Below are positions 26,338-35,477 of a DNA stretch of 64,000 bases, piece by piece. The notes under the pieces were generated by a model. The model worked only from the letters and a program-made list of their open reading frames with translations. It was not told the DNA's origin and did no database searches. Position numbers and translations under genes: made by a program. Origin of the DNA: Companilactobacillus zhachilii (GTDB lineage Bacteria; Bacillota; Bacilli; Lactobacillales; Lactobacillaceae); assembly GCF_003606365.2 (NCBI RefSeq), contig NZ_CP031933.2, positions 1,054,001 through 1,118,000 on the forward strand, written 5' to 3'. The stretch's first letter is position 1. Every line of letters begins with the position of its first letter.

Positions 26338-28445
26338 ATGAGAAGAATACTGGATATAATAAAGAAAAGAACAGGTAGTCAAGCGAAGTCTACTATTCCA
26401 TTTCGTCTAAACCTGCTTTTTTTATTGTCTTTGTTCTATTCGCAATGTTAGTCGCACAGCTAGCTTATCTCCAGATTGTTTATGGTGGTAAATTCGAAGC
26501 TGAGGTTGACCGAACAGATAAGACAGTAATGACGGGCAGTGTACCACGTGGGATGATCTATGATTCAAAAGGTAGACTTTTGGTTGGTAATTCAACTGCC
26601 AATGCAATCACTTATACTAAGAGTGGTAGCGTAAAATCGAGTGATATTTACACAATTGCCAATAGATTGACGAAATATATGACAGTTGATGTTGATAATT
26701 TAACCGAACGTGATAAAGCTGATTATATTTTGGCTGCACCAAATAAGTCGGCTCAAGTGGCTAAACAAATGCCAAAGTCATATCGTGTTGATGCAAACGG
26801 TGATGCGTTGTCGTCTAACAAGGTTTATTCAAATGAAGTGAAGTTTGTGCAAAAAGAGGGTATTCATTTAAATGATAAAGACCTCCAACGAGCTTCGTTA
26901 TTTAAGAAAATGAGTGCCGCATATTCACTTTCAACAGTTTTCTTGAAAGACAAGAATTTGTCAGCTCGAGAAATTGCCCAAGTTAGTGAACATTTAACTG
27001 AGTTACCAGGTATTAGTATCGGTAGTAACTGGACACGTGATTATCCCCAAGGAAAATCCATTGCCAGTATCATCGGGGGCGTTTCAACTGAGCAACAAGG
27101 TATTCCCGATGATGAAATTAATTCGATGTTAGCTTCCGGTTATTCAAGAAATGATCGTGTTGGTACGAGTTATCTAGAAAAGAATTATGAATCAATTCTT
27201 TCTGGTACTAAGAGCCAACGCCAAGTTCAAATAGGTGCTAATAATCAAATTAAAAAGAGTACAGTATTGTACAAGGGTCAAAAGGGTGGCAATCTTAACC
27301 TGACCGTTGACTCGAAATTCCAAAAAAAGGTTCAAGCTGATTTGGAAGCACAATACAACTCGGCTAAAGCTGCAGGTATTACACAATATTCTGATGGTGC
27401 CTATGCAGTTGTCTTGAATCCAAAGACTGGTGCTGTGTTAGCGATGGCTGGGATTCACAATGATCCAAAGACTGGTGAAACGAGTGAAGACGCTTTGGGA
27501 GTTATTAACCGGACGTTTGTCATGGGTTCTGCCGTTAAGGGTGCGACTGTTCTTGGTGCCTTGATGGATGGTGTAATTACGCCTGAAAACAATAGCCAGG
27601 CTGATGAACCTATTTATTTACCAGGATCACCTGTTAAAAAATCAGTTTATCCAGCCGGAACTTTCAGTAGTTTAAATGCTATTCAAGCTTTGCAGTTCTC
27701 ATCAAATATTTATATGATGAACTTAGCAATGAAGGAAGGTCACGCCAAATACGTTCCAAATCAAGAAATGGTAATGAATCCCGATATCTTCTCGAAGTTA
27801 CGTGGATACTTTAATCAATTTGGACTAGGTGTTAAAACTGGGATTGATATTTCGGGTGAAACAACTGGTATTGAAGGTTCAACTAAGAATAGCGACGGTA
27901 AGTTGAAGACTGGTTCAGCACTGGATTTATCTTACGGAAACTATGATGCTTATACATTGATTGAAATGGCCCAATATATTTCTACTATTGCTAATGGTGG
28001 TTATCGTTTGAAGCCATATATTGTTCAATCAATTCAAAAGACTAAAGACGATGGAACAAAGGGTGCTTTGACATCTGTTACTAAGCCTTCAGTCTTGAAT
28101 AAAGTTGGATTTACTCAGGATGAGTTAAATGTGGTTCGAAAGGGTATGTATGCTGCGGTTCACGGTAGTGGATACTGGACGACTGCAACAAAACTGGCTG
28201 ATTTATCACCAGCAGTTGCTGCTAAGACTGGTACTGCCCAATCGTTCTACTATGATCCTGACAATCCTTCTTCTGATCCTCCCGAAACAATTACAACTAG
28301 TTTGGTAAGTTTTGGACCTTATGAAGATCCTAATGTGGCAATGGCAATTGTCTTTCCTAACCTAACAAGTGAGAATGGTAGTTATCCAAACTTACTTGCA
28401 CATCAGATTTATACGGACTATTATAAGATGACGGGTCAGAAATAA
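26338..28445 (+). CDS. pbpB: Penicillin-binding protein 2B-type transpeptidase (apparent frameshift in the membrane anchor)
   Basis: This class B PBP cross-links peptidoglycan at the septum. ATG 26338 behind GAAGGA gives a basic N-terminus and the start of the membrane helix (TIPFRLNLLF), then hits a stop. The rest (helix, dimerisation domain, transpeptidase) is open in another frame from about 26424. One extra T in the T7 run at 26417-26423 would restore the anchor. The transpeptidase motifs SAVK, SSN and KTGTA are intact; the remaining 666 residues carry no C-terminal PASTA domain. Without the repair the protein would lack its anchor. Confidence 0.88.
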
Positions 28446-28532
28446 TCTGAATTTAACCTTTTAAAATATGCCAAAAAATGATATATTTAATTAGTTGAAT
28501 TTAGTTAAGTATTATGAAAGGATGTTCCCAAT

Positions 28533-28682
28533 ATGAGAGTAAACATAACAATGGAATGTACTTCATGTCACGAACGTACATATCTAACAAACAAGAGCAA
28601 GCGTAACAATCCAGATCGCCTTGAACTTAAGAAATATTGTCCACGCGAACGTACTGTTACTTTGCATCGTGAAACAAAATAA
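28533..28682 (+). CDS. rpmG: Large ribosomal subunit protein bL33
   Basis: The 49-residue protein ([17 protein letters not shown]... to [15 protein letters not shown]) is bL33. The first CxxC pair is present, but the second is reduced to a single Cys (YCPRER), as in many lactobacilli. AAAGGA at 28517-28522 serves ATG 28533. It lies between pbpB and the 5-formyl-THF cyclo-ligase gene and has its own terminator. Confidence 0.95.
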   Translation: MRVNITMECTSCHERTYLTNKSKRNNPDRLELKKYCPRERTVTLHRETK

Positions 28683-28714
28683 ACAACAGGTTAAAACCCC
28701 TGTTGTTTTTTTTT
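28682..28714 (+). terminator. Terminator of rpmG
   Basis: The stem aacaacagg / cctgttgtt with an 8-base loop is followed by a long T run, starting at the stop codon. Confidence 0.9.
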
Positions 28715-28731
28715 ACTAAGGGAGTGATTAG

Positions 28732-29298
28732 TTGGATAAAGTAAGCTTTAGGAAAAAGCAAATTGACTTAGTCAGTGAGTTTATGAAATCCGATAAGGCT
28801 CAAAAAGAGATCAATGATCTTTATATGCAATTATTTGATGATTTGGATTTTAAAAACGCCCCTAGTATCGGGATAACTTTAAGTATGAACGATGAGATCC
28901 CGACCTTTCCAATTATCAATCAGTGTTGGGAAATGGGGAAAGATGTTTATATTCCCAAAACTTTTTCTGATTATTCGATGACGTTCATAAAATATACTAA
29001 GGACACAGAATTAACAGAAAGTGCCTTTGGTGTTAGAGAACCCAAAGAATATCAAAATAACATTATGGATCCGCCTGACCTTTTAATTGTGCCTGGTTTG
29101 GCATATTCAAAAACAAATAACCGGCTGGGATTTGGTGCGGGTTATTTTGACCGTTATTTGGCTAAATATCCAACAAAAACAATTTCCTTAGCCTCATCGA
29201 GACAATATTATACAGATACGCCCTGGCCAGTATATGTCCTTGATAAGCCAATAGATAAAGTTTTAGTGTCGAAGGGTGATGTCAATGGAAATAATTAA
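28732..29298 (+). CDS. 5-formyltetrahydrofolate cyclo-ligase
   Basis: The enzyme converts 5-formyl-THF to 5,10-methenyl-THF with ATP, returning folate to the active pool. The 188-residue protein has the FTHFS-cyclo-ligase signature NNRLGFGAGYFDRYL and the nucleotide-binding LLIVPGLAYS stretch. The start is TTG 28732 behind GGGAG. It overlaps the rhomboid gene by 14 bases, so fcl-rhomboid-yqgQ-glcK form one operon, as in Bacillus (yqgN-yqgP-yqgQ-glcK). Confidence 0.93.
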   Translation: MDKVSFRKKQIDLVSEFMKSDKAQKEINDLYMQLFDDLDFKNAPSIGITLSMNDEIPTFPIINQCWEMGKDVYIPKTFSDYSMTFIKYTKDTELTESAFGVREPKEYQNNIMDPPDLLIVPGLAYSKTNNRLGFGAGYFDRYLAKYPTKTISLASSRQYYTDTPWPVYVLDKPIDKVLVSKGDVNGNN

Positions 29299-29962
29299 TC
29301 GTGAAAGCAGAGCCTACGTTACGTGGACTTTGTTGATCATAACAATCGGTGTTTTTATAATAGAAACACTGTCTGGTGGGTCACAAAATTATCAAACGTT
29401 ATTATTGATGGGAGCTAAAACCAATGATTTGGTTCAAGTTGGTCAATGGTGGCGTCTGATTACACCAATATTTTTACACATAGGTATCTTTCATATTTTT
29501 ATGAATGGGTTTACACTGTTATATGTTGGTCAAATCTTAGAACCAATGGTCGGCCATTGGCGATTTTTCTTAATTTACATGTTAAGCGGAATCATGGGTA
29601 ATCTGGCTAGTTTTGCTTTCGGTGCCAATAACGCTATTTCAGCGGGTGCTAGTACATCTTTGTTCGGGATGTTTGCTGCCTTTCTAGCCTTAGGTGTTAT
29701 TTATCGTGAAAACCGCTTTCTAAGAGAACTTGGTAAAAGTTTCTTAGGTTTAATTGCAATTAATTTGTTGATGGATTTGACTATGTCTGGTATCGATATT
29801 TGGGGTCACGTTGGTGGAGCAATCGGCGGTCTGTTTTTAGGTTATGCCTTAGGATTACCAAAGATCAGCCGACCAAAGATGATTTTTCGGATACTGGCAA
29901 TCGTGGTAGTTGTCGTTATTTCTTACTATATGTATGTAAAGGGTATGATAGTTTATGGATGA
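29285..29962 (+). CDS. gluP: Rhomboid family intramembrane serine protease
   Basis: This polytopic protease cleaves transmembrane substrates. The 225-residue protein has about six helices, the WWRLITPIFLHIGIFHIFMN segment, the catalytic serine in GASTSLFG and the catalytic histidine in WGHVGGAIGG. AAGGG at 29272-29276 selects ATG 29285 over the GTG and ATG just upstream. It corresponds to YqgP/GluP, but lacks the soluble N-terminal domain of the Bacillus protein. It overlaps the neighbouring genes on both sides. Confidence 0.92.
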   Translation: MEIINRESRAYVTWTLLIITIGVFIIETLSGGSQNYQTLLLMGAKTNDLVQVGQWWRLITPIFLHIGIFHIFMNGFTLLYVGQILEPMVGHWRFFLIYMLSGIMGNLASFAFGANNAISAGASTSLFGMFAAFLALGVIYRENRFLRELGKSFLGLIAINLLMDLTMSGIDIWGHVGGAIGGLFLGYALGLPKISRPKMIFRILAIVVVVVISYYMYVKGMIVYG

Positions 29963-30218
29963 TAATATGAGCTTTAGAACCCTCTATGATGTACAGCAAC
30001 TGTTGAAGCGTTTCGGAACTTTTGTCCATGTGGGGAAAAGAATCTGGGATATCGAATTGATGTCTAGTGAAATCAGACGCTTGTACGAAGGTGGATTAAT
30101 CGACAAACAGACTTTCATTCGTGTTCAAATGGTCTTAAAACGTGAGCACAGGATAGAAGAGAAAAAGAAGAAGAAAAGGACAGATCAAAGTGACAGACAA
30201 AAAGTTAATCGGTGTTGA
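29955..30218 (+). CDS. yqgQ: DUF910 / YqgQ-family protein
   Basis: The 87-residue protein matches the YqgQ pattern (TLYDVQQLLKRFGTFVHVGKRIWDIELMSSEIRRLYEGGLI) followed by a Lys/Glu-rich tail. The family is small and of unknown function, conserved next to glucokinase in Bacillales and Lactobacillales. Its first bases overlap the rhomboid gene and its last 29 bases overlap glcK, so coupling is tight. Confidence 0.85.
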   Translation: MDDNMSFRTLYDVQQLLKRFGTFVHVGKRIWDIELMSSEIRRLYEGGLIDKQTFIRVQMVLKREHRIEEKKKKKRTDQSDRQKVNRC

Positions 30219-31152
30219 CCTTGGTGGTACAACAATTAAATTTGCTATTCTTACTGATAAAGGTGAGATTCAACAAAAGTGGAGTATTGAAACAAATATT
30301 CTATCTGATGGACAATTGATCATTCCTGATATCATTGATTCAATTAATCACCATATCAAGATGTATGACATGACTCCTGACCAATTTGATGGTATTGGAT
30401 TAGGTTCACCTGGTACAATCAACCATGAAAAAGGCACAATTAAAGGTGCTTATAACCTTAACTGGACTAACGAAGTTTATCCAGTTCGTGATATTCAAAA
30501 AGGTACAGGTCTTCCTGTCGTAATTGAAAACGATGCTAACGTTGCTGCTCTTGGTGAAAGATGGCAAGGTGCTGGTAACAATGCTAATGATGTTGTCTTT
30601 GTTACTTTAGGTACTGGTGTTGGTGGTGGTATCATCGCTAACGGTAAACTAGTTCAAGGTGCTAATGGTGCTGGTGGTGAAATTGGTCACGTTACCGTTG
30701 ATCCTAATGGCTTCATGTGTACTTGTGGTAAGAGAGGTTGTCTAGAAACAATCGCTTCAGCTACTGGTATCGTACGTGTTGCTAGAGACCGTGCCTCAGA
30801 ATATGCTGGTTCATCAGAATTGAAAGAAATGCTTGATGATGGTCAAGATATTTCAGCTAAAGATGTCTTTGATTTAGCTAAAAAAGATGATGATTTAGCA
30901 TTGATGGTTGCAGATTATGTTTGCGAATCACTTGGATTTGTTCTAGGTAACATTGCTAACACATTGAACCCTAAGTACATCGTTATCGGTGGTGGAGTTT
31001 CAGCTGCTGGTGAATTCCTTCGTGCAAAAGTTGACAAAGCTATGCGTGCCAATGAATTTGCTACAATCAAGGATGCAACAGAACTAAGACTAGCTAGTTT
31101 AGGTAATGGTGCCGGTGTTATCGGTGCTGCTTCATTGATTAAAGTTGATTAG
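30190..31152 (+). CDS. glcK: ROK-family glucokinase
   Basis: The enzyme phosphorylates glucose with ATP for glycolysis and may also signal glucose status. The 320-residue protein has the ATP motif GVDLGGTTIKFAI, the glucose-binding GAGGEIGHVTVDP and the zinc-binding ROK cluster MCTCGKRGCLETIAS. The start is GTG 30190 with AAAAGGA upstream, inside the yqgQ tail. The codon use is that of a well-expressed gene. Confidence 0.96.
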   Translation: MTDKKLIGVDLGGTTIKFAILTDKGEIQQKWSIETNILSDGQLIIPDIIDSINHHIKMYDMTPDQFDGIGLGSPGTINHEKGTIKGAYNLNWTNEVYPVRDIQKGTGLPVVIENDANVAALGERWQGAGNNANDVVFVTLGTGVGGGIIANGKLVQGANGAGGEIGHVTVDPNGFMCTCGKRGCLETIASATGIVRVARDRASEYAGSSELKEMLDDGQDISAKDVFDLAKKDDDLALMVADYVCESLGFVLGNIANTLNPKYIVIGGGVSAAGEFLRAKVDKAMRANEFATIKDATELRLASLGNGAGVIGAASLIKVD

Positions 31153-31164
31153 GAGTTTTTGTTA

Positions 31165-31572
31165 ATGCAAGTATTGAATGCTGTTTTGTATGTTATTGTA
31201 ATCGGATTTTTTGTTTATTGGGGCGGTTCATGGCTTTACTACTGGATGAAAGGTAGAAGCATGGGCGGTTCAATGGATCAAAAGACATTTGAGGAAACAA
31301 TGAGAAAAGCTCAAATTGTTGATTTAAGAGAGAAAAACGCATTCGACGCCAAACATATCTTGGGAGCTAGAAATCTTCCATATTCACAACTCAAGTACAA
31401 TGAGGGTGAATTAAGACCAGATCTTCCAGTTTATCTATATAGTGATAACAAGAATATGTGCGTCCGTGCCGCTCTTAAGTTACAAAACAAGTGGGGCTTT
31501 ACTGACGTTAAGTGGTTAGAAGATCGTTTTGTTGATTGGGAAGGCAAAACAAAGAAAACCACTAAAATTTAA
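31165..31572 (+). CDS. Membrane-anchored rhodanese-like protein lacking the usual catalytic Cys
   Basis: The 135-residue protein has one N-terminal membrane helix (about 4-25) and a cytoplasmic rhodanese domain (IVDLREKNAFDAKHILGARNLPYSQL). The active-site loop reads YLYSDNKNMCVRAA: serine stands where sulfurtransferases have cysteine, and the only Cys is displaced six residues. It may therefore not transfer sulphur. AGGAG at 31151-31155 selects ATG 31165 over TTG 31159. It is the last gene of the fcl-rhomboid-yqgQ-glcK operon. Confidence 0.85.
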   Translation: MQVLNAVLYVIVIGFFVYWGGSWLYYWMKGRSMGGSMDQKTFEETMRKAQIVDLREKNAFDAKHILGARNLPYSQLKYNEGELRPDLPVYLYSDNKNMCVRAALKLQNKWGFTDVKWLEDRFVDWEGKTKKTTKI

Positions 31573-31578
31573 AAAAAT

Positions 31579-31613
31579 GCTGTGCAGAGTTTAATCTGAC
31601 ACAGCTTTTTTTG
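31579..31613 (+). terminator. Terminator of the glcK operon
   Basis: The stem GCTGTG-CAGA / TCTG-CACAGC with a 6-base loop is followed by a T run. The locus 6 repeat starts within 10 bases. Confidence 0.88.
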
Positions 31614-31621
31614 TTAAATAT

Positions 31622-31797
31622 TCCGCCTCCAGGAGTAAGAAAATTAGGTCGCTGTGGGGACCGACTGGAGCACAAGGTCTCCAGTCTCGCTTTTGAGCCT
31701 TGCAAAAACCGCAAGTCTCAAAAGTCGTCCCGTGGTGTAAGTGCTAAAGCACTAACACCACCTTCACAGCGACCTAATTTCTTACTCCTTCCGGCTA
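31622..31797 (+). repeat. Structured repeat unit, locus 6
   Basis: The unit runs from TCCGCCTCCAGG to CCGGCTA. P1 pairs aggagtaagaaa-ttaggtcgctgtg with cacagcgacctaatttcttactcct. P2 is GACTGGAG / CTCCAGTC. P3 is GAGCCTTGC / GCAAGTCTC. P4 is GGTGTAAGTGC / GCACTAACACC with loop TAAA. Upstream AAATAT and the distal remnant's ATATTT extend the composite's inverted ends. Confidence 0.87.
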
Positions 31798-32127
31798 GGT
31801 TATCCGTTTTTTCTAGAGTATAATTTTGAATATTTGATATGATTAATGCTATTTTTATGTCTTGAATTGTATGAGCATTACGATTTAAATCTCATTTTTG
31901 ATACTATAATTAATAAGTTAATGAATACGTAATGCTAAGATACGCCTTCAAATTTTTTTATTAAGTGTTTCCATTTTGATAAACAAAGTTGAATTTTAAA
32001 ATTATATAACAACATTAGAATTGTATTGATACGATTTCTTTTAAAACTTGCTAAATATTAAGAAGAGTTGAGACAAGATATTTGAGTTTTAAAATTATTT
32101 ATCAACTATAAGATAACTGTTTCTCTG
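31798..32127. other. Long AT-rich spacer of the locus 6 composite
   Basis: These 330 bases contain no supported gene, promoter or RNA. Bases near 31820-31850 match the locus 3 spacer (12531-12560) with one mismatch in 29, which marks the stretch as part of the element rather than host sequence. Confidence 0.5.
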
Positions 32128-32140
32128 TTCTGGAGACGGC
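32128..32140 (+). repeat. Right-end remnant of the repeat, locus 6
   Basis: TTCTGGAGACGGC equals the outer end of the locus 3 right unit. It closes the locus 6 composite 330 bases after the left unit, with the rest of the right unit absent. Confidence 0.6.
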
Positions 32141-32161
32141 ATATTTGTAGTTCTATTAAAT

Positions 32162-32194
32162 AAAAAACCAGATAGAAAGCCTATCTGGTTTTAT
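32162..32194 (-). terminator. Terminator of the DUF3042 gene
   Basis: The stem AAACCAGATAG / CTATCTGGTTT with a 5-base loop is followed, reading the minus strand, by a T run. It lies 22 bases past the DUF3042 stop. Confidence 0.85.
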
Positions 32195-32215
32195 AATTGA
32201 TTATTCTATTGTTAA

Positions 32216-32410
32216 TTAGCCTTGATGTGCTTGAAGACTCTTGCGGTTAGCACGTCTACGGTTAGCTTCGATACGTTCGTTTTCAACATTTTCGGGTTCG
32301 ATAACCTTCTTCTTGAATGCATGCAATGCACCATAAACTGCTGTAGCTGTTGTTAATGAACCAACAAGGAAGCCTTTAACAAAACGAAGATGTTTTTGTT
32401 TTTTTGCCAT
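32216..32410 (-). CDS. DUF3042-family small membrane protein
   Basis: The 64-residue protein has a basic start (MAKKQKHLRFVKGF), one membrane helix (about 11-28, LVGSLTTATAVYGAL) and a charged tail rich in Arg and Asn, the pattern of DUF3042, a lactobacillar and streptococcal family of unknown function often encoded next to miaA. AGGAGG, read on the minus strand, selects ATG 32410. It is transcribed divergently from miaA. Confidence 0.85.
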   Translation of the reverse strand: MAKKQKHLRFVKGFLVGSLTTATAVYGALHAFKKKVIEPENVENERIEANRRRANRKSLQAHQG

Positions 32411-32495
32411 AATAATATTCCTCCTGTCTTTAATTCTCATTATGGCTTATTTCGTTTAAAATATCTATAAAAGACTGTCTAAGAGAGGTAATTTT

Positions 32496-33419
32496 TTGAT
32501 AAAAGTTGTTGCGATTGTAGGTCCAACTGCTGTGGGGAAGAGTGCCCTGGGGTTAAAGTTGGCTCAAAAATTGAATGGAGAGATTATTTCTGGTGATTCA
32601 ATGCAGATTTACCGACATTTAGATATCGGTACAGCAAAGGATTCACCAGAGGAACTCGCCGCTGTACCACATCATTTAGTTGATATTTGTAATGCAAATC
32701 AACGATATACGGTAAAAAATTTCCAGGAAAAAGCTAAGTCAATCATTACTGATTTGGCAACTGAAAATAAATTACCTTTGGTAGTTGGGGGAACTGGCTT
32801 TTATTTAAGCTCATTAGTTAATAATCTTAACCTTGGTGGCAAGAAAGATGATGATGAATACCGACAGGAATTAGTTCAGTTGGAAAAGTCGGGTCAGATT
32901 GAAAAATTACAAGCAATTTTAAAGGAAGAAGATCCAATTGCCTACCAACAAATAGATATTGAAAATTCTCGTCGGTTGATTCGGGCGATTGAAGTAAAAC
33001 GTTCAACTGGAAAATCGATTGTTGAGCAAAATAACGGTCATAAATGGGCGGATTTTTATTTAGTTGGTTTGACAGATGATCGTCAAAAACTTTATCAACG
33101 AATCAATAGTCGTGTTGATAAAATGGTCGAGATGGGACTATTAGATGAAGCTAAATATGTTTATGACCATCGGTTAGAATTTCCCCAAGCCAAAAATGGA
33201 ATCGGGTACAAAGAGCTTTTCCCGTATTTTGCTGGTCAAAGCGATTTAGATAGTTGTCTCGATGAAATCAAAAAGAATTCCCGCCACTTTGCCAAACGTC
33301 AATTTACGTATTTTCGTAATCAAATGGATGTGGATTGGTATAATATTAGTGATGATAAAAATTATCAAAAAGATATTGAACAAAATATCATGAAATTTTT
33401 AGGGGGACAAAATGACTAA
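32496..33419 (+). CDS. miaA: tRNA dimethylallyltransferase
   Basis: MiaA adds dimethylallyl to A37 of tRNAs that read U-starting codons. The 307-residue enzyme has the P-loop GPTAVGKSALG, the GEIISGDSMQIYRHLDIGTAK motif and the C-terminal RQFTYFRNQ. The start is TTG 32496 with GAGAGG 7 bases upstream. It overlaps ynbB by 8 bases, so the two are coupled. hfq, which follows miaA in many bacteria, is absent here. Confidence 0.95.
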   Translation: MIKVVAIVGPTAVGKSALGLKLAQKLNGEIISGDSMQIYRHLDIGTAKDSPEELAAVPHHLVDICNANQRYTVKNFQEKAKSIITDLATENKLPLVVGGTGFYLSSLVNNLNLGGKKDDDEYRQELVQLEKSGQIEKLQAILKEEDPIAYQQIDIENSRRLIRAIEVKRSTGKSIVEQNNGHKWADFYLVGLTDDRQKLYQRINSRVDKMVEMGLLDEAKYVYDHRLEFPQAKNGIGYKELFPYFAGQSDLDSCLDEIKKNSRHFAKRQFTYFRNQMDVDWYNISDDKNYQKDIEQNIMKFLGGQND

Positions 33420-34662
33420 GTGGAATGCAACATTTCCTGATAAATTGAAGGAAGTTATTAAAGAGACTGATCAAATGATTGCACCAAAATTGGCTGAAAT
33501 AGATGAGCAAGTTTTGGATAATCAAAACAAAGTATTAGCAGCTTTTCGAAAAGAGAGTGTTGATGAATCAAGCTTATTAGGAACAACTGGTTATGGCGAT
33601 GATGATCGTGGTCGAGATCAGCTAGAAGCAGTCTATGCCGATGTTTTCAAGACTGAAGCAGCTTTGGTACGTCCACAATTCGTTTCGGGTACACATACAC
33701 TAGCAACAGCCTTGTTTGGTTTATTGCGTCCGGGAGATAATCTCCTATACGTCACAGGCGAACCATACGATACTTTGCAAGAAGTTATTGGTATTGCAGG
33801 TAATAAAAAAGGTTCGTTAATTGATTATAAAGTTGGTTTTGATTCCGTTAAGATGGATGGAGATAAAGTCGACTTTGATTTGATGAAGCAAAAGATTCAA
33901 ACTGAACAGCCCAAAGTTATTGCTATCCAAAGATCACGTGGTTATTCGACGCGCAAGAGTTTAACTGTGAAAGAAATCTCAGAAATTATTAAGCAAGTTA
34001 AGACCGTTTCTGATGCAATTATTTTTGTTGATAATTGTTACGGAGAATTTTCAGAGGAAATAGAACCAACTGAAGTTGGCGCAGATCTGATGGCTGGTTC
34101 TTTGATAAAAAATGCTGGTGGTGGTTTAGCTAAAGTCGGTGGCTACATTGTTGGTAAAAAAGATTTGGTCGAATTAGCTAGTTATCGTCTCACAGCACCT
34201 GGTATTGGCGCTTCTGAGGGTGCTACAATCGATCGGCAATCAGAAATGTTTCAAGGCTTCTTCTTAGCTCCTAGAGTGACTGGTAATGCTATAAAGGGCG
34301 CTATCTTTGAAGCAGCCATTTTTGAGAAGCTCGGTTTGAATGTTTCGCCTAAGTGGAATGATGACCGAACAGATTTGATTCAAACCATTGAATTTGGTGA
34401 TCCTGATAAAATGGTTCAGTTTGCAAAGATGGTTCAAAAATTCTCTCCAATTGATTCAGACGTTTCGCCAATCCCTAGTCCCATGTCTGGATATGAGGAT
34501 AAAGTTGTTATGGCGGCCGGTACTTTTGTATCAGGAGCAAGTATTGAGTTTTCATGTGATGGTCCAATGCGTGCCCCATACATTATATATATTCAAGGTG
34601 GCCTAACTTATGAACACGTTAAGATAGCCATTTCTAATGCATGTAAAGAATTGTTCTTCTAA
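33412..34662 (+). CDS. ynbB: PLP-dependent methionine gamma-lyase-like protein (aluminium-resistance family)
   Basis: The 416-residue fold-type I PLP enzyme belongs to the Alum_res/YnbB family, annotated as methionine gamma-lyase-like. Seen are GTTGYGDDDRGRD, the VRPQFVSGTHTLATALFGLLRPGD region, the FVDNCYGEF stretch and the PLP lysine in SLIKNAGGGLAKVGGY. The substrate has not been shown for most members. In many Firmicutes miaA-ynbB precede glnR-glnA; here a terminator ends the operon and no glnRA follows. Confidence 0.88.
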   Translation: MTKWNATFPDKLKEVIKETDQMIAPKLAEIDEQVLDNQNKVLAAFRKESVDESSLLGTTGYGDDDRGRDQLEAVYADVFKTEAALVRPQFVSGTHTLATALFGLLRPGDNLLYVTGEPYDTLQEVIGIAGNKKGSLIDYKVGFDSVKMDGDKVDFDLMKQKIQTEQPKVIAIQRSRGYSTRKSLTVKEISEIIKQVKTVSDAIIFVDNCYGEFSEEIEPTEVGADLMAGSLIKNAGGGLAKVGGYIVGKKDLVELASYRLTAPGIGASEGATIDRQSEMFQGFFLAPRVTGNAIKGAIFEAAIFEKLGLNVSPKWNDDRTDLIQTIEFGDPDKMVQFAKMVQKFSPIDSDVSPIPSPMSGYEDKVVMAAGTFVSGASIEFSCDGPMRAPYIIYIQGGLTYEHVKIAISNACKELFF

Positions 34663-34690
34663 AGTCTGACCGAGAGGTCGGGCTTTTTTG
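34662..34690 (+). terminator. Terminator of miaA-ynbB
   Basis: The stem AAGTCTGACC / GGTCGGGCTT with loop GAGA is followed by six T at the ynbB stop. Confidence 0.88.
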
Positions 34691-35026
34691 CTTTCATGAA
34701 ACAATTTTTGGTTGTAAGTGCTTAATAATGACTAAAAGCCGAACATTTTGCGGTTAAAAGTTAGCTTTATTAAAATATAATTCAGGATTACCAGAACAAT
34801 TAACTTATTTTCTGGAAATTCTTTTGATGCCAAAGTATATCTCAAAATATTACGGTTGAATTACAAAATGCCTATTTAAAGGATTCAATTAACTCTCATT
34901 TAGGTTAGTCTAAAATTTATTGATAATTGACCTATTTTTAGAGTTAGTTACTTGCGATGAGAAACGCTGTAAAAGTGCTACCGAACTATTTTAATATTAA
35001 AAAATGAAATAGTTTGTGTATTTTCC
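34691..35026. other. AT-rich intergenic region
   Basis: These bases contain no supported gene, RNA or repeat. Glutamine synthetase genes that often follow ynbB are not present even as remnants I can recognise. Confidence 0.5.
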
Positions 35027-35054
35027 TTGATTTTATTTTTAAAGCGAGTATGAT
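35027..35054 (+). promoter_or_regulatory. Promoter of the 43-residue gene
   Basis: TTGATT at 35027-35032 and TATGAT at 35049-35054 have a 16-base spacer. TTGGAGG and ATG 35086 follow at the right distance. Confidence 0.55.
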
Positions 35055-35085
35055 AAGGAATCATAAATAGTTGGAGGTAAGCAAT

Positions 35086-35217
35086 ATGAGATATAAAGTG
35101 ACTTTGGATACAAAGCATCAATTGTTTACCGTATTTGATAAGAAAAACACTAGGGTTTCTGCATGCGGTAAGTCAATTGAAGAAGCTATGAATAAGTTAT
35201 TGAAGATGGTGGCATAG
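35086..35217 (+). CDS. 43-residue protein, possibly a truncated HicB-like fold
   Basis: ATG 35086 follows TTGGAGGT (35071-35078) closely, and the gene has its own promoter and terminator, so it is likely real. The product (RYKVTLDTKHQLFTVFDKK, then CGKSIEEAMNKLLKMV) is predicted beta-beta-alpha. The end CGxSIEEAMxxLL resembles the HicB antitoxin pattern, but the protein is shorter than usual and no HicA toxin lies next to it. The function is unknown. Confidence 0.6.
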   Translation: MRYKVTLDTKHQLFTVFDKKNTRVSACGKSIEEAMNKLLKMVA

Positions 35218-35360
35218 TTCTAGTTCGTTATCATTTATTAACAGAAATGTAATTCACAATACAGATACTTTACGTATAGATGAATTAGTAGAATTCTGAC
35301 TTATGAGATGATATATTGAATGAGCAACGAGAGTTGCAGTTCTATCCTCAACGATAACTA

Positions 35361-35397
35361 AAAAAGTCCTTTCCAAATGGAGAGGGCTTTTTATTTT
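35361..35397 (+). terminator. Terminator downstream of the 43-residue gene
   Basis: The stem AAAAAGTCCTTTCC / GGAGAGGGCTTTTT, with several G-U pairs and loop AAAT, has a trailing T run. It ends any transcript before the CDF transporter. Confidence 0.75.
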
Positions 35398-35477
35398 TGC
35401 TCTGAATTCTTAATTGTTAAAATGGAGCTGTTAATATATTTTTATTTAAGCATTTTTAGGTAAAGAGGCTTTAATTG

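Noticed and set aside
31611..31823. Open frames running through repeat units (also at 6268-6501(-), 19044-19244, 40445-40633, 52208-52414, 62330-62563(-))
   Set aside because: They coincide with the paired arms, have no ribosome site and differ in frame between copies; they are by-products of the palindromes.
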